NCBI RefSeq assembly: GCF_002104995.1
Contig: NW_024468252.1
Location: 992,001 to 1,056,000 of the forward strand
Direction of reading: 5' to 3'
DNA: 64,000 nt
Origin: Linderina pennispora
Lineage: Eukaryota; Kickxellomycota; Kickxellomycetes; Kickxellales; Kickxellaceae
Position numbers and translations under genes: made by a program. This document shows positions 22,319-33,950 of this stretch, in pieces. The notes under the pieces were generated by a model. It was not told the origin of the DNA, did no database searches, and saw only the letters and a list, made by a program, of their open reading frames with translations. Within the stretch, counting starts at the first letter, position 1. Each line of letters begins with the position of its first letter.

Positions 22319-22573
22319 TTAAAGGCGGTCGCGCGACCACTGGCTCTCGAACTTGCCATTCGGGTCCATCAGCTTCACGTTCTCGGACTGCTTGACGTGC
22401 AGCCACGGGTACGGGTTGTTCTTCTTGTCCCAGACGACCTCGGGGTTCTTCAGGGCGCGGCTGGCAAAGTATCCGCACACGCCGAGCGCGCCGACACAGA
22501 TGCCGTAGATGGGGATCAGCTCCGAGCGGTACCAGTGCTTCTTCAGGTAGAGCTTAGTCGCGTTGGTGAACAT
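22319..22573 (-). CDS. NDUFA4/MLRQ-family respiratory chain subunit
   Basis: This small inner-membrane protein belongs to the NDUFA4 (B12D) family, described first in complex I and later as a cytochrome oxidase component. The 84-residue protein has a basic lead (LYLKKHWYRSELIP) and one transmembrane helix (IPIYGICVGALGVCGYFAS). It then has the family signature ALKNPEVVWDKKNNPYPW. The end is longer and more polar than in animals. The gene is a single exon, intact. Whether it sits in complex I or IV here cannot be read from sequence. Confidence 0.85.
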   Translation of the reverse strand: MFTNATKLYLKKHWYRSELIPIYGICVGALGVCGYFASRALKNPEVVWDKKNNPYPWLHVKQSENVKLMDPNGKFESQWSRDRL

Positions 22574-23075
22574 GGCCGAGTGTGTAAAAGAGTATGAGAA
22601 AATCTAACTGGGATGGGAGAGAGAGAAGAGAAGCAGGGCGTGCGAGGAATGGCGGTTGGGGAGAGAGATGTTGAAGGAACTCGTCGCCTTCTATATATAC
22701 GCCCGCTGTTCACAAGCCCAGCGCTACAGGGAAAAAGATAAGGATTCCTGCTGGCAGGCGTTGAAATGGCTGTTGGTTGGGTGGGTGGGGGAGGCGCGGA
22801 ACGAGTCGGATTGCCATATACGAGCTTTTTTCATACACCTACGGGAATTTGTTATTTGCGGGATGGCGTCGATCCCCAACGACGAACAGGCTCGCACTAG
22901 CTCGCAGTGCTAGCAAACCGAGTCACAGAGCCCCAGGCGCAGACACGCCAACCACTCCTGCTCTGTAACACCAGCCGGTACATGGGACTCTTGACCAGTT
23001 AATGCCGAGCAGCAATCGCGGAACGACGTGTGCCGCACAAGTAACATAGCCACGGTCCGCTGCTTGGCTGTAGGA
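22574..23075. other. Intergenic, no gene supported
   Basis: TATATATAC-like sequence near 22692-22700 is about 120 bases upstream of the NDUFA4-family start on the minus strand and may belong to its promoter. Nothing else is recognised. Confidence 0.4.
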
Positions 23076-24036
23076 TTAGCAAATGTTATGAGCAGAGGCT
23101 ACACTGACAAAAAAGCCTCGAGTGCCTTCTATGAAATTGGGTACCCAACTACCCAGTGGTCGGGCAAATGACGGGGGCGATGCGCAGTCGACAAAGTGCT
23201 TCCGCCACGCCCGAATCATGCCGCCAACTCCCGCGGCACACATCTGCCTGCAGTCCTGACACATGCCTGACACATCGCTGACTGTCTGCCAGCATGCCGA
23301 CGACTATCTCGCCGTGGTCCTGGAATTCCGGCCCACGCACGCGCGCCTTGAGCTCGCATAGCTCCCGGAGAACGTCTGGTAGATCGGCGGCATCGGCGTC
23401 CGGCAGCTGCGCCTGGGAGTCGGCAGACAGCAGCGAGCAGTGGGATGCGGCTACATCACGCACAATGTCCTTGAGCTGGTCGAGGCGGGCGTTCGGGATC
23501 CTGTCGTTGCGGCTCAAAAGCGCCGCTGCCGCCTTCCCGGCCCGCCCGATCTCGGGGCGCTCCTCCCACCCAACCCCATCCAATGGGGCGCCAAAGCAGG
23601 CTGCAATGTGCTGCTTGAACTTGATCGCACTGCGCTCGTACGTGTCGTGGCACTTCATGCATAGCGGCAGCAGGTCATACGACGACCGCGACTTGATTGC
23701 CTCGGGCATATATTGCCGGTACTGGTATGGCACGATGTGGTGCTGCGTCAGCGCCTGCGAGGATCCGCACACCACGCACTTGTTCTGCATGTCCTGCAAG
23801 TAGAACGGCTCGTTGCGCCGCCCGTCGCCTTTGTTGGCGAATGTCAGCTGGATGGTTTCCGGGTCGATGCGCTTGGCCAGCCCGCGGCTGAGATACCAGT
23901 CCAGGCGCTTCTGGCCGGCACGGAACAGCAGCCTGCCGGAGGAATCGAGGACGCGAAAGTTTTCGTAGATGGCCTTTTGACGCGGAAGCATTGGTGAGGT
24001 GAGAGGAAGGGTTGGGGGTGAGGCTGGGGAGTGCAT
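23076..24036 (-). CDS. HNH-like zinc-binding protein resembling the EXD2 C-terminal domain
   Basis: The protein matches the C-terminal region of animal EXD2 but lacks the 3'-5' exonuclease domain. Seen: LFRAGQKRLDWYLSRGLAKRI; NKCVVCGSSQALTQHHIVPYQYR, a Cys-pair and His-His HNH-type core; and YDLLPLCMKCHDTYE, the second Cys pair. There are two candidate starts, 24036 and 23991 (MLPRQKAIYENF). A frameshift near 23280 separates the main part from the C-terminal CQDCRQMC and MIRAWRKHFVDC, which clearly belong to the same domain; one surplus base explains it. Corrected length is about 319 residues. A nuclease role is inferred only from the fold. Confidence 0.75.
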
Positions 24037-24198
24037 TAGCTGGAGGCTTTATCACTGGGTATGTGGCGGTGATATTATGCCATTGGCCTGAACTCGCCGA
24101 GCAGACGCCAGCACTTCACAGATGTGTGGTTGTGGTGGAGCGAATTAAAACTGTTTTTTACATTGGGAGCAAGATTAACGGGGGAGGAATTAGGCGGT

Positions 24199-27100
24199 TT
24201 AGATTGGGTCCTTGGCCAGGATGTGCTGGATGCGCATCACCTCCTGGGCCTGGGCTGGGCGATGGCGACGTGACGCACAGGTTGACGTCCAGCTTGTTGG
24301 GCGACAGCGAGCTGCAGTTGCCGGTGATGATGACCTGCACGATGGCAGCAGTCTCCACGTGGTAGACCTCAATGAACGAGCTCTCGAAGGCCAGGATGTA
24401 CGGATACTGCAGCTTGAACGACGTCGGGCTGCCGACCCAGTGGATCATCCAGTTGGAGCGCGCCCGCTGGCCATTGCGGTTCACGTAGAATGCAAACTCG
24501 TCGTAGCACAGCAGGAACTCGCCGTCGTGCACGCGGAATAGCGAAATAGGATGCGTCGTGTCGCGCTTGATTGATGAACCCGAGCGACGTGTCGGCAGGG
24601 GTCCAAAAGCGACTGCGTGTTCATTGTTGCCAGATCAACGATCTCGAAGCCACGGCTGCAGCCGACACAGAGGCGCGAGCGCAAAAAGTGCAGCGACGTC
24701 GACTCGGCCGCAATATAGCACTCCTTGATGCTCTTCCAGCTGTCGGCAGCCGTGTCGCCGCCAAACGACAGGAAGCGGCCCAGAGACCGGTTCTTTTGGC
24801 CGCTGACCACAGGCTTGTAGACGTGGATGATCGTCTGGTTGCTCAGCGTCGTCGATTTGACAGAGCACAAAATGTCGATGGTCGAGATAGTGGCCAAAGC
24901 GGAAGAACGACACATGCGTGTGCAGCGGCTTCATGCGCGTCGTCTGTCGACTGCCTGACGTGGCCGTCATCAGCAGATCAAGCGGGTACACATACAGGTT
25001 GCGGTCCTTGTCGGCGATCATGGCCATGGCGTTTAGCCTCTCGTTGATCTCCACCTGGTATACGCGGTCGTGTCGCAGGTGCGTCAGCTGCTGGAACGAC
25101 CGCGGCTTCCCCGAGACACCCAGGTACAGACCGCGGTCTGTGCCCAGGAACAATGCACCGGCCGTGATCGTAGACGTCAGCAGTGTTGACGCGGATGCCA
25201 GGCGGGAACTGGCAGGCGACAGGCACCATCTCGAACTTGCGGTGCCGCTCCATCAGCTCCATCTGCTGCTGCTCAATCTTCTGGTACCACTTGTCACGCT
25301 CAGCAAGCTGGCTGGCATACAGCGTTACTGTGAATCCGCGACGTCCAAGATGCGTAATCTGCAGCGGGAACGTGTACTTTTTCGCGTCGTCGTTAATCGT
25401 GAGTGCAGTGGCCGAGGTCGGTGTCGCGTCCAGAGGTGCTGGCGACGCCTGCTGGGTCTGTGTCGCGACTGTGCCCATCGACTTGGAGCGACCAACGCCG
25501 ATTGTGCCGCCCGGAGACATGGGCGCGCTCTGTGAATCGCGCCTAGCAGCCATGCGCGGACGCATCGACGTCGGATCCTCGGGGTTGCAGATGGTCAGCA
25601 GCTGCAGCGGAATCGGGTGCTTGTAAATGGTGTACTTTTCGGCTGATGTGCTCGGGTCCAGCTTGCACTTGCACATCAGCAGCATGTGGTCGAGCAGCAG
25701 CACCTTGATCTTGGAGTTGTCGTTGCCGCCGCGCTTGCGCAGCTCGCCGTCGCGCACCAGCTTCCGCTGGTCGTCAGTCAGCCGCAGATCGTTGCGGTCG
25801 CTGGACGAGCACATGAGCATCTCGTCAACATAGTACAGCCGCAGCCGGTTCGATGACTTTCCAGCCTCAATGTTGATGCGCTGCAGCATGGCCTCGATGC
25901 GGCTGATGGCATACGGGGATCGCTTCGCGGTCCGGATGCCCCTCAGGCGTGTATTTCAGAACCTCGCGCAGCAGCAGCGGGTACCGTGCCAGGCGGGTAG
26001 TCGGCAGGGCCATAAAGTGCTGGATGTTAAGCTTCCTGCACTCGGGGTTGCGCGACGTCTTCTCCAGAAAGTCGACTAGCTTCCTGTTTTGCTTCTTCTC
26101 GGCGTCCAAAAAGTGCTTGCTGTACGACGCATTGGCCCCGTACTCCAGATACGGCTCCAGGCGCTGTACAAACGGCGTGAAGATATCGCCGATCTGGTAG
26201 CAGATGTAATTCTCATTCTGCCGCTTCTCCAGTGCACGCTGGAACCCAGAGTTCTCTGCCAGAATGGCCAGCGCGTTCTTGAACACCTTTGTGATGAAGT
26301 TCTTGCGGCGCGACTCGTCGATGACATCGCTGTTGTGCAATGGCCGCATGAACAGGTCGCGCACTACACACAGGTCGTGGACGTAGTTGCGCTCGCCGTT
26401 AAAGATCTCAAAGATGCGCTCCTGGCGGTCCAGCTCCTTGCGAGTCACCGAGGCCACAATTTCCTTGGGCACCGATTTGCTCCAGTTCTTCTCGTTCTTC
26501 ATCTCCGCAGCGACGTTCTTCTTTGCCGTCTTGCGCAGGTGGTCTTGCTGCGAGCGCTGGCGCGGGCATGTAACGCTGTAGCATGGCTGGCTGCTCGAGC
26601 ATGTCGGCGAATAGCAGTCGGTCAGCATAACAAACACACCGTTGACCCGCAGATCCCCAATTGGCGCACCCGCCGGGGTCAGAGTGCGCGCATCGTTGCC
26701 GTCAATGTCTTCCTCCTCCTCGTCGTCGTCATCATCATCGCCAGCGTCAATGCTCGGCACGTCTTTTATAAGCTGCGCCCGCTGCACATCAGTTTCAAAC
26801 GCAAACAGCTCGTTCGGGTCATCGCGCAGACCGCCGCTCGTACTCGACGTCCTGAAACAGCCTCTGCTGCGCCAACGCACGACCCACAACCACTGCCAGG
26901 TTGCGGTCGTTGGTCTGGATGATCACGCATATGGCATCTACTGCCTCGCGGCCAGTGAAGCACTGCGTGTACTCGAGCCCGTTGCGTGTATGCGTCTGAA
27001 GCACCTGTCCCATGACCTCGCTGAATGTTTTGGCCACCGCTGACAGCATCGCCGGGTACACAGGCTTGACGCCCTTCAGCAGCTCAACAAGCTCTGGATT

Positions 27101-28950
27101 GACTGGCTGGTTCTGGTGGCGAAGAGTGCCCGAGGGTGACACGCCCGTGCCATGGACACGCGGGGATGAGGTGCCATTAGCTGAATCTATATCGTTAGTG
27201 GTGTGGGTGGTGTGTCGTTTGGTTAGCGAAGCGTGTTCTCTGGTGCTGGTTGAGGGCACTAGCAGGCTGCGCGACTTTGGCCCCATGGTGGGAAATGGAT
27301 GCAAAAGAAGTTGAAAATCAAGGCAGCAGAAAAAGCAAATAGTGCAGAAGAGAAAGACAAAAGCAGGGGGAGCGGGCGACATCAGGCGGGTTATCAAGAG
27401 AAAAAACAAGAACCCGGTTACTTACCTAGCGCATAGGTGTTGGTGGCGCTGCCGCCAGCAACCTCTTGGACGTTGTCGGACGACTTGCTGTGCTGCTGGC
27501 GCGGCAGCTGCATGTCGAGCTTGTATGCAGCCGATGGCGGCACAGCACTGGCAGACATTGGCTGCTGGAGCTATCTGAGAATTGGCTGCACTGCTGCCCA
27601 TTGACGCCGACCCTGCAATGTCAGTCTGCACGCTGAGCGGGGCTACGCGCTGGTGCTGCTGCTGCATGGCTGCGGGAATCTGTGGCACCGGGTTGCTGCC
27701 AATATCGCTGGCCACCGCATTGATCGCCATTTTCATAGCGCCCATGTTCAGATCGGGCGTGCTGCGAGATCCAGGGTGCCCGTTGCGCACTGAATGGGAT
27801 CCATTGGCGCTCCCGTACCTGTCCATGCCCGGCGGCGGCCCGTACCGACCGGCGCTGCTGGTAGAACGCATTGAGCCTGCCGAAGGTTGCTTACGCAGCT
27901 GATTGTGGCTCATGTGCTCCTGGCAGCGGCCTGCGCTGCGCGGTGTACATGGATCCATTGGGGGCAGCACGATAGCCACCAGACGACGACGACGCGCTGC
28001 TGGCGGATCTCCCGAGCCGCATGTCTGGCAGACCGCCGGGCTGTGGGCTCAGCGATGCCTGCACGGGGCTCTGGCCGGTAGCGGTTCGAGCTGGCGCCAA
28101 AATCCATTGAGCTGTTGCCATTGAACGGCTGCTCGGGAACCATGGCCATCGGCGCATATCGGTTGTCAGAGCTTGAACCAGCTGCTTGAAACGCTGCTTT
28201 TGGTTGCCTCGACGGTGGCCAGCAATGTTAGTAAAGTCGCGTTCGCGTTGCTGAGGGTGGATGCCCTGGCTGCCATATGGTGGTGGTGGCGCTGCATGGG
28301 GCGGTCTGGGTCCAGCCGGTCTCATGCTTGGTGGACGGTTCATTGGCTGCATTCCACCGCCCACTACCATCGCAGAAGGGTACTGGAAATGCCCAGGATT
28401 CTGCTGTTGCTGCTGCGGCTGCTGCTGGTGGTACTGGTGCGGCGGAGGTCGAGGCCGCATCTGCTGGTACGGTGGGGGCGGCTGCTGCTCGCTCATTGCC
28501 ATGCGCTGGCTGTGCATGTGTTGCTGCTGGTGGTGCTGGTGCTGAGGCCTCCCAGAGTGCTGGACGTAGCTCTGCGTGCGCTGTGGCGGCTGCTCAGCAT
28601 GAACCCCAACATCAGAATAGATTGACGCTCGATAAGAGCCCATGTCTTGCATGTATGGCTGCTGTTGTGGCGAAACCTCGCGAGTGAATCTCTGGCGCGG
28701 GTGCTGCGACCTGTCGGGTGGGTGGTACTGCTGGTGGGGCGCTGCTGCCATGTTGAATGTCGGCTGCTGCTGCTGTTGGTGGTGGTGGTGTTGCTGCTGG
28801 ATGCTGCTGGTGTTGCTGCTGTTGGGGGCTGTTGCGAGGGATGCGCTGCAGACGCTTTGGAGGGGCAGGCGGCGGCGGCCGATCGAACTCCAGGTTGTCA
28901 AGGCCGCTGTACGTGCTGTTGGGCGAACCCAGCTGATTACGCGGTTGCAT
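24199..28950 (-). CDS. Rho GEF of Rom1/Rom2 type: Gln-rich N-terminus, DEP, DH, PH, CNH
   Basis: This is a second Rho1-type exchange factor, activating glucan synthase and the cell wall integrity pathway by family analogy. In order: a disordered Gln/His/Pro-rich region (28950-27430) with poly-Gln runs; an intron with donor GTAAGT at about 27425 and acceptor probably near 27262; a DEP domain (about 27130-26820, LQTHTRNGLEYTQCFTGREA); an acidic run; a DH domain (26450-25900, FMALPTTRLARYPLLLREVL); a PH domain (25850-25240) with a Ser/Thr-rich insert; and a CNH domain ending QHILAKDPI at 24199. At least eight frameshifts interrupt it (for example 26830, 25916, 24889, 24538); in the well-conserved parts each is healed by removing one base. 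A separate start at 27286 (MGPKSRS) cannot be excluded. Confidence 0.82.
28380..28830 (-). repeat. CAG/CAA-rich tracts encoding poly-Gln/His
   Basis: Imperfect CAG, CAA and CAC runs in the N-terminal coding region of the Rho GEF (clusters near 28400-28440, 28510-28545 and 28765-28830) encode Gln- and His-rich segments. The run near 28800 is also where the reading frame changes. Confidence 0.75.
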
Positions 28951-29338
28951 CTACTCTGATTCTTTAGTCAATGCTGTCGCTGCAAATGCCGAAAAACAGT
29001 GTGAATTAGTCCGCGGAGGCTTTACCTTACAAACTGAGAGGGAAAAAGTATTACGGAAAAATCAGTCGAGAGAGGCAAAAAGGGGAGGCGAATGCTGGTA
29101 CAGCGTGTTTGGTGTCAAAGTTGAGATTTTCGCCCAAATAAACCCCTGTTGTAAAGCAACCAGACGCGCTGAGAAATTGACGGGAAGCGTTGCTGCCATC
29201 GGGCCATAAGCCGATTGAGACATGTTGGGCGGCTGACTGTATGTGCGCAAATCGGGCGTGTGGACGGCACCAGCTGACGGTATCCACTTTTTCTTTTCAT
29301 TGCGCATTCATCGTCGAGCATCTCTGTCTATTTCAGCC
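28951..29338. promoter_or_regulatory. Divergent promoter region between Rho GEF and PSF2
   Basis: About 390 bases separate the two divergent starts. No TATA element or gene is evident; CCAAT-type or other sites were not confirmed. Confidence 0.4.
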
Positions 29339-30090
29339 ATGTCTATCACGCACCGGCAGCAGGAGGGATTCACGCTGCCCGAGCTCGAGTACCTGGCCCA
29401 GGAGCGAGCCCATCACCATCGTCCCACTCTACCGGATGGAGCGCGTCGAGCTGGTCAGCGTAAGTAGAGATTGTCTGCGACAGCATCCGCAGAGGGGTTT
29501 TTTTGCCGGTATCTCACAAGGTTCCAAGTGTCTGCCGTAGGGTTCCATTGGTCCGTTCAGACCGCCACAGAAGACGTCGGTTCCGCTCTGGCTGGCTGTG
29601 CAGCTCAAGCGGTCAAGCCGCTGCCGCATAGTTGCTCCCAATTGGCTGTCGGCCGACCACCTGCTAGAAGCTTGTGCGCAAAGAGGAGCAGCCGTACTCG
29701 CGCTTCACCAAGCTGCCCATGCACTACCTGGAAATCGCGCACATCCTCCTCACATGTGCAGAGGATGACCTCATCGAAGCCGCAGAGCATCCGCCGCCTG
29801 TTGCAGGACCTGAGAGAGGTCAGGCAGGGCAAGGTCAGGCAGGGTCCTGGCGCTGCTGAACCCGCTGCAGCTCCAGATGGATAACCTGTCCATGGCCGAG
29901 ATCAACGAGATCAGGCCGGTGTTCCGGACACTCATTCGACATGCTCCGGCAGCTGGAGACTCTGGAGAGAGAGGCCACGGCTCGGCAGCACGAGTCCCAG
30001 CCGATGGAGGATGCTGGCGACGATCCGTTCAGCTCGAGCAGCTTTTTACCCGTCCATGTAACGCGCTCCCCTTGTATTAATTTAGATTAA
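29339..30090 (+). CDS. PSF2: GINS complex subunit Psf2
   Basis: Psf2 is one of four GINS subunits in the CMG replicative helicase, needed for replication initiation and fork progress. Exon 1 (29339-29459) encodes MSITHRQQEGFTLPELEYLAQE followed, after one surplus C, by EPITIVPLYRMERVELVS. The intron is 29460-29540 (GTAAGT...TAG). Exon 2 begins GSIGPFRPPQKTSVPLWLA, the Psf2 signature, with later KLPMHYLEIAHILL and DNLSMAEINEIRPVF. Frameshifts at about 29407, 29675, 29787, 29848 and 29937 each disappear on removing one base; corrected length is about 221 residues. The conserved sequence across all breaks argues for errors rather than a pseudogene. Confidence 0.88.
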
Positions 30091-30265
30091 AATCGGCATT
30101 CAGCTGCAGCTCTCCTGGCGGCAGTAGTGATCGGACGGCTCCCATTACCTCCCAGGATATCCGACACAGCAGACCTTGGCGGCTGGCGGTTGGCGGCTGG
30201 CAGGGCGGATTGCAGGATCGTCAAAACCAGTCACAGCAATCTATCCTTTTTTCGATCTCGCAAAA

Positions 30266-30801
30266 ATGAAGCACCTATTCGCCCGCTCCTTCAGCACATC
30301 TCTAGGCCCGTCCTGTCGCAGTATCCGTACACGCTCCACAAGATTGCCCGCCCGCCGGTCGCGCCATCGTCAGTGCCGCGCATGCCCGAGACAATGGCAG
30401 CGCTCACATTTGGAGCCCCAGAGAATGCTACCCGATCGAACGTCGTCGGGTGGCTCAAGGACAGCAGCGCCAAGATCGAGCCAGCGAAACTTTGTCGAGA
30501 ACCCCGACTTCACCGCCAGGATCCAAAAGGTGCTGGAGAAACACGCTCACGAGGACCCGGTATTGCAGGCCCAGGCAGCGTTTCCAGAAGTCGGGCTGGA
30601 TGAATATCGCTGACGGCAGAAACCCGCCGCCGCTGGGCAGGACGCCTGCCGCCAGAAGACATCCTGGGCGCTGTGTTTGTTGAGAACAAGGTCATCAAGG
30701 CCGGCTCCTTCCAACCAAACTTTGTGCACCGCCCAGTGTCGCTCGATGGGCTGTTCCAGCTGCCTGCGTTTCTGCACACGAAGCTTGTGGGCGGGCTGTA
30801 A
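30266..30801 (+). CDS. Conserved mitochondrial protein of unknown function
   Basis: The N-terminus MKHLFARSFSTSLGPS looks like a mitochondrial presequence. Downstream blocks are spread over three frames: YPYTLHKIARPPVAP and MAALTFGAPENATRSNVVGW; NFVENPDFTARIQKVLEKH; WMNIADGRNPPPLGRTP; and EDILGAVFVENKVIKAGSFQ to the stop at 30801. The last blocks resemble a small fungal protein with an RNPPPxGRxPDPEDIxG pattern that I remember but cannot name. The net shift equals five surplus bases, giving about 176 residues. No catalytic motif is visible. It lies 175 bases after PSF2 on the same strand. Confidence 0.55.
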
Positions 30802-31179
30802 GCCAATCGCTGCTTTTTCCCTCACACAGCGGGTTTCCTTTGCGATGGGGGCGGATGGGCTATTTTTGTGCTGCTCGCCAGGCTCCTCCTCCCAGGCTGA
30901 AAAAGGCAGTTTATTAAAATCGCGTTTTTTGGCTGTTCCCCTTTTCCTTCTCCAATACACATTTTTGTTCTTTTATTTCTCTCTCTTGCGCGCACAACCT
31001 GACTGCTTGCGGGCACCACAGCTCTTAAAACCTTATTGTACTATCACCAGGACCTTTCTTTTACCCTTAACGACGCATTTCGCCTTCTCTCTCTCACAAC
31101 TTCACTCCGCTTCTCTTTCCTTGCCACTTGTCCCCCTTTAAACGACCTTTTTAACGACAGCGCGGACAGCACACCTGCG
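30802..31179. other. Intergenic with pyrimidine-rich leader
   Basis: A CT-rich stretch (about 31070-31140) precedes the NIPA-type gene and is probably its 5' leader. No gene is supported. Confidence 0.45.
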
Positions 31180-32821
31180 ATGGTTGACGAGAAATACATT
31201 GGCATGGCGCTGGCCATGTCCTCGAGCTTGCTTATTGGAACCAGCTTTGTTCTGACAAAGAAGGGCCTGAACGAGACCACGTCGCGGTACGGCTCTGCGA
31301 CCGAGGGCCTGCAGTACTTTAAGAACGTAATGTGGTGGGCCGGTATGATTACAAGTAAGTAACCTGCCCGTCGTGCCGGCGCCAGGCAATGCAGGCCCGC
31401 CTGGCGCTGCTGAAAGGCCTGGTGCTGGAGGAGCATGCGCTCTCTTTTTACTTTGACAGGATGCGGCCACGCCGCCCCCTAGCACACAGCTCAATCTCTC
31501 CACCTTGCAGCCTGGCGTCTACTATTTTGATGTTTCCCGTGTAACTGACCTATTGTTAACTGCGTTTATCCGCTTCCTTACTAACCCTCCCCTCCCCTTT
31601 TCTTTTCTGTTGGGCAATTGTCTAGTGGGTCTTGGCGAGGTTGCCAATTTTGCCGCCTATTCGTTCGCACCGGCCATCCTGGTTACGCCACTGGGGGCGC
31701 TGAGCGTTATCGTCGGCGCAGTACTGGCGTCCATTTTCCTTGGCGAAAAGATCAACATGATTGGAAAGGCAGGCTGTGCGCTGTGTCTGATGGGCTCGGT
31801 TGTGGTTGTGCTCAATGCTCCGCGCGACGGCGACATCGAGTCTGTCGAGCAGATCATGCACATGGTGGTACAGATCCCGTTCCTGACCTACGCGCTCACA
31901 TCTGTCACCTTTTTGGTCTTTATGGTCCTGAAGGTTGCTGGCCGCTACGGGCAGCGCACCCCGCTGGTGTACGTCTCCATCTGCTCGGTGGCCGGCTCGC
32001 TGACCGTGACCGCCTGCAAGGCCTTTGGAATCGCCCTGAAGCTGACCTTTGCCGGCAACAACCAGTTCGTGCATGTCAGCACCTACTTCTTTGCCGCCGT
32101 GGTCGTTGCGTGCATCATGGTGCAGATGAACTACTTCAACAAGGCGCTGGAGCAGTTTGACACGAACCTCGTAACGCCCATCTACTACGTGTTCTTCACG
32201 TCTGCCACCATCCTTGCATCGGTGGCGCTGTTCCAGGGCTTCACCGACTCGACGAACAAGGAGCTGGCCTCGTTGTTCTGCGGCTTCATGACTATCTTTA
32301 TTGGTGTATTTCTTCTTAACAGCACGAAGGGAGATGCTGCTGCGCATGGTGGATGCAGCAATGGACACCAGCCCCTGCCCACCGACGAACCCGAGCGCCT
32401 CAGCTACGACACACACGGCCGCCTCTCCCATAGCGGCGCCGCTGCCTATAACATCTCCGATTTCGAGTGCGGCAGTGACGAGGGCGGCGACATCCATATC
32501 AACGACGAATCATATCCTCTCCGCGAGCGAGGAAACACCATTGATTCTGAGAAGGGACGTACCCTGAACCGCCGCCACACCTTCACCAAGACCCGCGCAA
32601 CCGACACCATCGACCTGTCCGAGGACGATGGCTCGCCGTCGACGTCGTCGCGCAGCAACTACGGTGCTCCGGTGTCGCCTGCATCCATGTCGAACGATGG
32701 CTCGTTGGAGGAGCTCCAGCATGGCCACCACAACACCACCAGCTTTGGGGATGTGCAGATAGATATCCCTGGGCCACCGGCATCTGCGCATCGCCGCAAG
32801 TCGTTGGCGTTCTGCCCATGA
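31180..32821 (+). CDS. NIPA-type magnesium transporter
   Basis: This is a multi-pass membrane protein of the NIPA family (DMT superfamily), proposed Mg2+ transporters at plasma membrane or endosomes. Exon 1 (31180-31354) encodes KYIGMALAMSSSLLIGTSFV, the first helix, ending at a GTAAGT donor. Exon 2 (31626-32821) joins through a split codon to give MGLGEVANFAAYSFAPAIL, the family signature. About nine helices follow, including LVTPLGALSVIVGAVLASIF and NKALEQFDTNLVTPIYYVFF. A long Ser/Asp-rich cytosolic tail (about residues 300-456) is fungal in style. The corrected product is 456 residues and intact. The 271-base intron is one of the longer ones here. Confidence 0.92.
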
Positions 32822-33217
32822 AATCGCTCACATCTCCTTTCTTTTTTATATTTCTTTGTCTATATAGAGCCCAACTCCATGTCCTGTTAGCCAGCCCCTT
32901 AATGGGCACCGTGCGTCTCTCCCTTTCTCCCGATGCACTTCTGTTCTCAAAGTCTCATTCTATGAACACTACCGCAAATCCTTTGGCGATACATGCGGCC
33001 GCATATGGCCTGACTGATATGTCCCCGCCACCTGCGGTCCGAGATAATCAAGGCTAGATCAGCTGATATTTCCCGATGATAAGTGCAGCCCAGGGCGTCT
33101 AGGCCAGCTGAGCTATTTTGCGTGCAGGCAAAGAGCTGAGGCTCAATTTGGAGGACGTGGATTCCCTTCTTCGTTTTGAAACTCTCCTTCAATTTTGAAT
33201 TTCACCACATCCGCACA
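32822..33217. other. Intergenic, no gene supported
   Basis: This region separates NIPA from COX8. It probably contains the NIPA poly(A) site and the COX8 promoter. No recognisable gene or TATA box. Confidence 0.4.
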
Positions 33218-33534
33218 ATGATCTCTGCTGTTGCTCGTACCTCGATGCGCTCCCGCGCCGTTGCCCGTGTTGCCCGCTCGGACCACTTCCACTCGCCGAA
33301 CGGCATGGTAAGGACACTTTGAGGAGAAATATAGGAAGGCGTGATTTCAGGACAATTTCGACCGGGCTTCATTTGCTGAAACGCACCTTTATCTTCTGTA
33401 GCACCTTCCCGTTCGACACCCAGAAGGGCGGCTTCAAGTTCCTGTACTGGGGCTCGTGCGCCTTCTTCTCGTCGCTCCCGTGCATTGCCGCCTGGTGGCA
33501 GCTGCGCAAGGGCAACGGCAACACCGAGTACTAA
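33218..33534 (+). CDS. COX8: Cytochrome c oxidase subunit VIIc/Cox8
   Basis: This single-helix subunit of complex IV sits in the inner mitochondrial membrane. Exon 1 (33218-33307) encodes a presequence MISAVARTSMRSRAVARVAR and then SDHFHSPNGM, ending at GTAAGG. The intron runs to 33401 (TAG). Exon 2 gives LPFDTQKGGFKFLYWGSCAF and ends WWQLRKGNGNTEY; the LPF and the helix followed by a Gln-Leu-(Arg/Lys)-Lys end match COX7C. One C in the CCC at 33408-33410 must be surplus to keep the frame. Corrected length is about 73 residues, normal for a precursor. Confidence 0.85.
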
Positions 33535-33950
33535 GTCGCCTGCCGCTTATTAAGGGCCCTTTTCCGAGCACTAGACATTCCCGTTTTGATGTAACCCCTG
33601 TCTTGTTCAAATACATGATCTGAACGACATAGCAGCGGCTGGGGCGTGGGATGCCAGCGAGACAGTGCTGTATCGCCTAGCAGAGTGTCGTGTATCTGAG
33701 ATGTATGATCAGCAGATTAACCCAGATAACCTGTGCGTTTAGTTTTTTTTGGCTAAGCATGCCGACTGCTGCCTTCAATTTGAATGCACCGTCTCTCCAA
33801 CCTCTATCAGCCCCTTTCTCCTCTTTTAATTTCAGCTTGCTCTGCGTGAATTCGCTTCCTCTGAGCTTCCATTCTCGCGGGACCACGTAATCAGAGCGCA
33901 CGACCTTGAAATTCTCACATTCTAAACAGGACAGGCAGTGAACTGAAACC
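33535..33950. other. Intergenic, no gene supported
   Basis: A T-run near 33741-33749 and a moderately AT-rich composition; probably the promoter of the mS45 gene. Confidence 0.4.

Noticed and set aside
29339-30090. PSF2 as a pseudogene because of five frame changes
   Set aside because: Every conserved block is preserved across the breaks and each break is one surplus base, which fits sequence error better than decay.
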